8,800 nucleotides of DNA from Alphaproteobacteria bacterium (lineage in GTDB: Bacteria > Pseudomonadota > Alphaproteobacteria > Reyranellales > Reyranellaceae): contig VBAF01000122.1 in NCBI GenBank assembly GCA_005884705.1, positions 3,774 to 12,573 of the forward strand, in the 5' to 3' direction. This document shows positions 6,078 to 8,800 of this stretch, piece by piece. The notes beneath the pieces were generated by a model. The model searched no databases. It saw nothing but the letters and a program-made list of their open reading frames with translations, and was not told the DNA's origin. Numbering within the stretch: the stretch's first letter is position 1; each line of letters starts with the position of its first letter. The translations under genes were made by a program, and so were the position numbers.

Positions 6078-6694
6078 CACTGGTCGTCGTCGAAGCCGCG
6101 CTTGCGCGGCTCGTAATCGCGCTCGCGGCGCTGCGGGCCGCCTTCGCGCCGACGCTGCGGCCGGGCAACCGCGGCGTCTGCCGGCGGTTCGAAGCCACCG
6201 CCGCCGGGAGGAGCACCGGCCCCACCGCCGGAGAAGTCGGCGCGTCGGTCGCGCATCGGACCGCCGTCGGCAGCACCGGCGCCAGCGCCGCGGTATCCAC
6301 CGCCGCCACCACCACCGCCACCGCCGCTGTAGCCGCCGCCACCGCCGCCGCGATAGCCACCGCCACCGCCACCGCCACCGCCGCCGTAACCACCCCCACC
6401 ACCGCCGCCGCCACCGCCGAATCCGCCGCCACCACCACCACCGGGCTGGCGCTCGACGGCTTCACGGACGGCGATCGAGCGGCCGTCGAGGAGAGCTCCG
6501 TTCATGGCCTGCATCGCCGCAGCGCCCTGATCATCTGTTTCCATCTCGAGGAACGCGAAGCCGCGGCTGCGGCCAGTCTCGCGATCCACGATCACTTTCG
6601 AAGAGGTGACGGTGCCGAACTGGGAGAAGGCTTCTTGCAAACGCTCGGACGTGACCGAATAGGGCAGATTGCCCACAAACAATTTACGACTCAT
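6077..6694 (-). CDS. Single-RRM RNA-binding protein with long glycine-rich tail
   Basis: A 205-residue protein. Residues 3-80 are one RNA recognition motif: RNP-2 is LFVGNL (5-10) and RNP-1 is RGFAFLEM (44-51), with the RNA-stacking aromatics F6, F46 and F48 in place. M51 replaces the usual final aromatic of RNP-1. The RRM should bind single-stranded RNA. Residues 85-135 are nearly pure glycine broken by F92, Y103, Y114-R115, Y122-S123 and Y134-R135. Then come a Gly/Ala/Pro stretch and an Arg-rich segment (178-199, RPQRRREGG and RDYEPRKR) ending in the acidic tail FDDDQ. Compact bacterial RRM proteins are commonly around 80-110 residues, so this tail is long. The start is fixed by the RRM; the ribosome site is weak (CGAG about 8 nt upstream, preceded by a pyrimidine-rich leader). 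Roles known for relatives include RNA chaperoning, cold response and mRNA control; none is shown here. It has its own terminator. Confidence 0.93.
   Translation of the reverse strand: MSRKLFVGNLPYSVTSERLQEAFSQFGTVTSSKVIVDRETGRSRGFAFLEMETDDQGAAAMQAMNGALLDGRSIAVREAVERQPGGGGGGGFGGGGGGGGGGYGGGGGGGGGGYRGGGGGGYSGGGGGGGGGGYRGAGAGAADGGPMRDRRADFSGGGAGAPPGGGGFEPPADAAVARPQRRREGGPQRRERDYEPRKRGFDDDQ
6290..6442 (-). repeat. Glycine-codon (GGN) low-complexity tract inside the RRM gene
   Basis: This is the DNA encoding residues 85-135 of the RNA-binding protein. On the plus strand it reads as long runs of CCG and CCA triplets. The units are blocks of 6-10 glycines, each closed by Phe, Tyr, Tyr-Arg or Tyr-Ser. 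All interruptions preserve the triplet frame, so it is coding. Such tracts may change length by replication slippage, and that could alter the tail between strains. Confidence 0.9.
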
Positions 6695-7098
6695 TCAAGG
6701 CTCGGGGCTGGAGAGGAAGGAAGGAGCGGAGTCCGGGCGTGCGCTTGCTGGACGATAGGGTCCAAGCGTTTCGTAGACTTTTGACAGAGAAGACCAAGAA
6801 GCTCACGGGGAAGACGTTGACCGGGTATCGCGCTCTCGCGGCTTTGCCGAGGATTCTGCTGGATACTCTTCGGCCAGTGTCGCTGTGCCGCACTTATGCG
6901 CTGATTCAGGACCTGAGTCCACAAGGGTTGAGAACGCCCGCACCACGTCACACAATCAGCGCCGACTGTGAATTGGGAAGGCCGTTATCATCAACCGTTC
7001 GCGTACGCTCGACATAGCGGAGCTGCAAGGCTGAGCGCAAGCGCATGGGTCAAGATATGGTGGCGGTTTCGCTTTCACCCACGAACTAAGGGAAAACG
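6695..7098. other. 404-nt divergent intergenic region
   Basis: This gap separates the starts of the RRM gene (minus) and the ThDP enzyme gene (plus), so it should hold both promoters. On the minus strand, the first 40 nt before the RRM start are pyrimidine-rich (complement of GGAAGGAAGGAGCGG near 6716-6730). A TTGACA hexamer on the plus strand at 6781-6786 has no matching -10 element at normal spacing. I cannot name a convincing promoter, operator, riboswitch or small RNA. Open frames of 86-92 codons cross it, but none has family features or a persuasive ribosome site. Confidence 0.6.
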
Positions 7099-8796
7099 AT
7101 GACGACGACACATCCGCGTCGAAGCGGGGCGCAGGTCCTGATCGATCAATTGCGCATTCACGGCACCGACACGATCTTCGGCGTGCCGGGCGAAAGCTAT
7201 CTCGCTGCCCTCGATGCGCTCTATGCGCAGCGCAACTCGATCCGATACGTCATCTGCCGTCAGGAAGGCGGCGCCGCCAACATGGCGGAGGCCTACGGCA
7301 AGCTGACCGGCAAGCCCGGCGTCGCCTTCGTCACCCGCGGGCCGGGTGCCACCAACGCCAGCATCGGCCTGCATACCGGCTTCCAGGATTCGACGCCGAT
7401 GATCCTGCTGGTCGGGCAGGTCGCGCGCGAGACGACCGACCGCGAGGCCTTCCAGGAGATCGACTACCGTCACATGTTCGGGCCGATGGCCAAGTGGGTG
7501 ACCCAGATCGAGGACGCCCGCCGCATCCCCGAGCTGATCAGCCAGGCGTTCCATCGCGCGCTCAACGGGCGGCCCGGCCCGGTCGTGGTGGCGCTGCCGG
7601 AAGACATGCTGGTCGACGAGGTCGAAGTCGCCGATGCGGGTCCCTACAAGATCGCGCGCGGCGCGCCGTCGGCCGACGACATGGCGAGGCTGCGCGACCT
7701 GCTCGCGGCGGCCGAGCGGCCGATGGTGATCGTCGGCGGCGGCGGCTGGAGCGCCGAGGCGTGCAAGGACATGCGCGCCTTCGTCGAGGCCAACGGCCTG
7801 CCGGTCTGCGCCTCGTTCCGCAACCAGGACCTGTTCGACAATCGCCATCCCAACTATGTCGGCGATCTCGGCGTCGGCGTCGGGCCGGCGCTCGGCAAGC
7901 GGCTCAGGGCTTGCGACCTCATCATCGCGGTCGGCCCGCGGCTCGGCGAGGCGACGACTGGCGGCTACACGCTGTTCGACATTCCCGTGCCGAAGCAGAA
8001 GCTGGTGCACGTCCATGCCAGCGCCGAGGAGCTCGGCCGCGTCTACCAGGCGAGCTTGCCGATCAATTCAGGCATGCAGGGCTTTGCCGCGGCGGCCAAG
8101 GCGATGAAGCCGGTCGACGGCAAGCGCTGGCAGGAGTCGGTGACGCAGGGGCACGCCGACTATCTCGACAACATCAAGCCCGGCCCGCTGCCGGGCACGG
8201 TCAACATGGGCGAGGTGATCGCCTGGCTGAACAAGCGCCTGCCCGACGATGCGATCGTCACCAACGGCGCCGGCAACTACGCGGCGTTCCTCCATCGCTT
8301 CTTCCAGTATCGCGGCTTCAAGACCCAGCTCGCGCCGACCAGCGGCGCGATGGGCTACGGCGTGCCGGCGGCGGTCGCGGCCAAGATCGCCGAGCCCGGG
8401 CGCATGGTGGTGTCGCTGGCGGGCGACGGCTGCTTCCTGATGAACGGCCAGGAGTTCGCGACGGCGGTGCAGCACGGCGCCAACATCGTGATCGCGGTGA
8501 TCGACAACGGCATGTTCGGCACGATCCGCATGCACCAGGAGCGCGAGTATCCGACACGCGTCCATGGCACGGAGCTCAAGAACCCCGATTTCGCCGCCTA
8601 CGCGCGCGCCTTCGGCGGGCACGGCGAGACGGTCGAGAAGACGGCCGACTTCGGCCCCGCCTTCGAACGCGCTCTGGCCGCGGGCAAGCCCGCGATCATC
8701 CATGTGAAGACCGACGCCGAGGCGCTGACCTCGCGTATCACGCTCACCCAGTTGCGCGAGCAGTCGCTGGAGCGGCTGCGGCAGCAGAAGCACTGA
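7099..8796 (+). CDS. Thiamine-diphosphate enzyme, acetolactate synthase large-subunit type
   Basis: A 565-residue ThDP-dependent enzyme of the acetolactate synthase/pyruvate oxidase family, complete with three domains. The N-terminal PYR domain contains GVPGE (28-32) and the catalytic glutamate E56 in RQEGGAANMAEAYG, which activates the cofactor. It also has GFQDSTPMILLVGQV and REAFQEID, both typical of acetolactate synthases. The middle domain spans about 190-330. The C-terminal PP domain has the ThDP/Mg motif starting at GDG 442-444 and ending at D469-N470, where many relatives have N-N. SGAMGYGVPAAV matches the family 'G.MG.g.PAA' block. The start ATG has AAGGGA (7088-7093) 5 nt upstream. 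The middle domain shows GPRLGEATTGG rather than the biosynthetic 'GxRFDDR' block, and no small regulatory subunit precedes it. A catabolic carboligase or decarboxylase is therefore as likely as branched-chain amino acid synthesis. Only 4 nt follow the stop. Confidence 0.92.
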   Translation: MTTTHPRRSGAQVLIDQLRIHGTDTIFGVPGESYLAALDALYAQRNSIRYVICRQEGGAANMAEAYGKLTGKPGVAFVTRGPGATNASIGLHTGFQDSTPMILLVGQVARETTDREAFQEIDYRHMFGPMAKWVTQIEDARRIPELISQAFHRALNGRPGPVVVALPEDMLVDEVEVADAGPYKIARGAPSADDMARLRDLLAAAERPMVIVGGGGWSAEACKDMRAFVEANGLPVCASFRNQDLFDNRHPNYVGDLGVGVGPALGKRLRACDLIIAVGPRLGEATTGGYTLFDIPVPKQKLVHVHASAEELGRVYQASLPINSGMQGFAAAAKAMKPVDGKRWQESVTQGHADYLDNIKPGPLPGTVNMGEVIAWLNKRLPDDAIVTNGAGNYAAFLHRFFQYRGFKTQLAPTSGAMGYGVPAAVAAKIAEPGRMVVSLAGDGCFLMNGQEFATAVQHGANIVIAVIDNGMFGTIRMHQEREYPTRVHGTELKNPDFAAYARAFGGHGETVEKTADFGPAFERALAAGKPAIIHVKTDAEALTSRITLTQLREQSLERLRQQKH

Positions 8797-8800
8797 CGGC

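Noticed and set aside
6290..6442. Tandem-repeat look suggesting a CRISPR or satellite array
   Set aside because: The repeat unit is a triplet in frame with the RRM gene and encodes glycine; there are no spacers and no cas genes.
5921..6784. 287-codon plus-strand frame rich in Ala and Thr opposite the RRM gene
   Set aside because: The Ala/Thr repeats are the out-of-frame readout of the complement of the glycine codons; the minus strand encodes a clear RRM.
6781..6803. TTGACA hexamer as a -35 box of a plus-strand promoter
   Set aside because: No TATAAT-like hexamer occurs 16-18 nt downstream, and the ThDP gene start is about 300 nt away.
6739..7017. 92-codon plus-strand frame in the intergenic region, starting with GTG
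   Set aside because: The only ribosome-like AAGGAG is about 12 nt upstream, the product has no recognisable features, and an overlapping opposite frame (6691-6951) is equally unconvincing. Conservation would be needed to revive it.
7075..8016. 313-codon minus-strand frame opposite the ThDP enzyme
   Set aside because: Arg/Asp/Val/His-rich shadow with no motifs; the plus strand carries every ThDP-enzyme signature.

Overview
The window is GC-rich and densely coded, with strong G/C bias at third codon positions. It reads as chromosomal DNA of an alphaproteobacterium, perhaps a soil or freshwater Hyphomicrobiales/Reyranella-like lineage. The support is inferential: a DUF1194 von Willebrand-like protein, an orphan Bug/TctC-type solute receptor, scattered catabolic enzymes, and an RRM protein with a glycine tail. 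No tRNA, rRNA, CRISPR array, transposase, integrase or prophage gene is visible.

Layout. (1) 1-1899, plus strand: the last 40 codons of an SGNH/GDSL-type hydrolase, a cyclase-family metal hydrolase, and a Bug-family periplasmic receptor. They are tightly spaced and probably cotranscribed. (2) 1907-3838, minus strand: a class II aldolase/adducin-type enzyme, a secreted protein of unknown function, and a carboxymuconolactone decarboxylase-family protein, separated by 20 and 31 nt, so probably one operon. It converges on the receptor gene with only 7 nt between them. (3) 3893-5230, plus strand: an alpha/beta hydrolase resembling the ABHD18 family, divergent from the aldolase. (4) 5205-5939, minus strand: a secreted DUF1194 protein with a complete MIDAS metal site, overlapping the hydrolase gene tail-to-tail by 26 bp. 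(5) 5983-6694, minus strand: a single-RRM RNA-binding protein with a very glycine-rich tail, a hairpin over its stop codon and a strong intrinsic terminator. (6) 6695-7098: a 404-nt divergent intergenic region. (7) 7099-8796, plus strand: a complete thiamine-diphosphate enzyme of the acetolactate synthase type.

How the genes relate. The cyclase/receptor pair looks like a small unit for capture and hydrolysis of an organic acid or amide. The aldolase, CMD protein and ThDP enzyme are also typical of small-molecule catabolism, but nothing in the sequence fixes a substrate or a shared pathway. The RRM protein is a separate regulatory or RNA-housekeeping gene.

I see mostly ordinary metabolic genes and no clear new multi-gene system. 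The best points for a second look are the glycine-rich RRM protein with its layered 3' end, the ABHD18-like hydrolase overlapping the DUF1194 gene, and the unknown secreted protein inside a catabolic operon.
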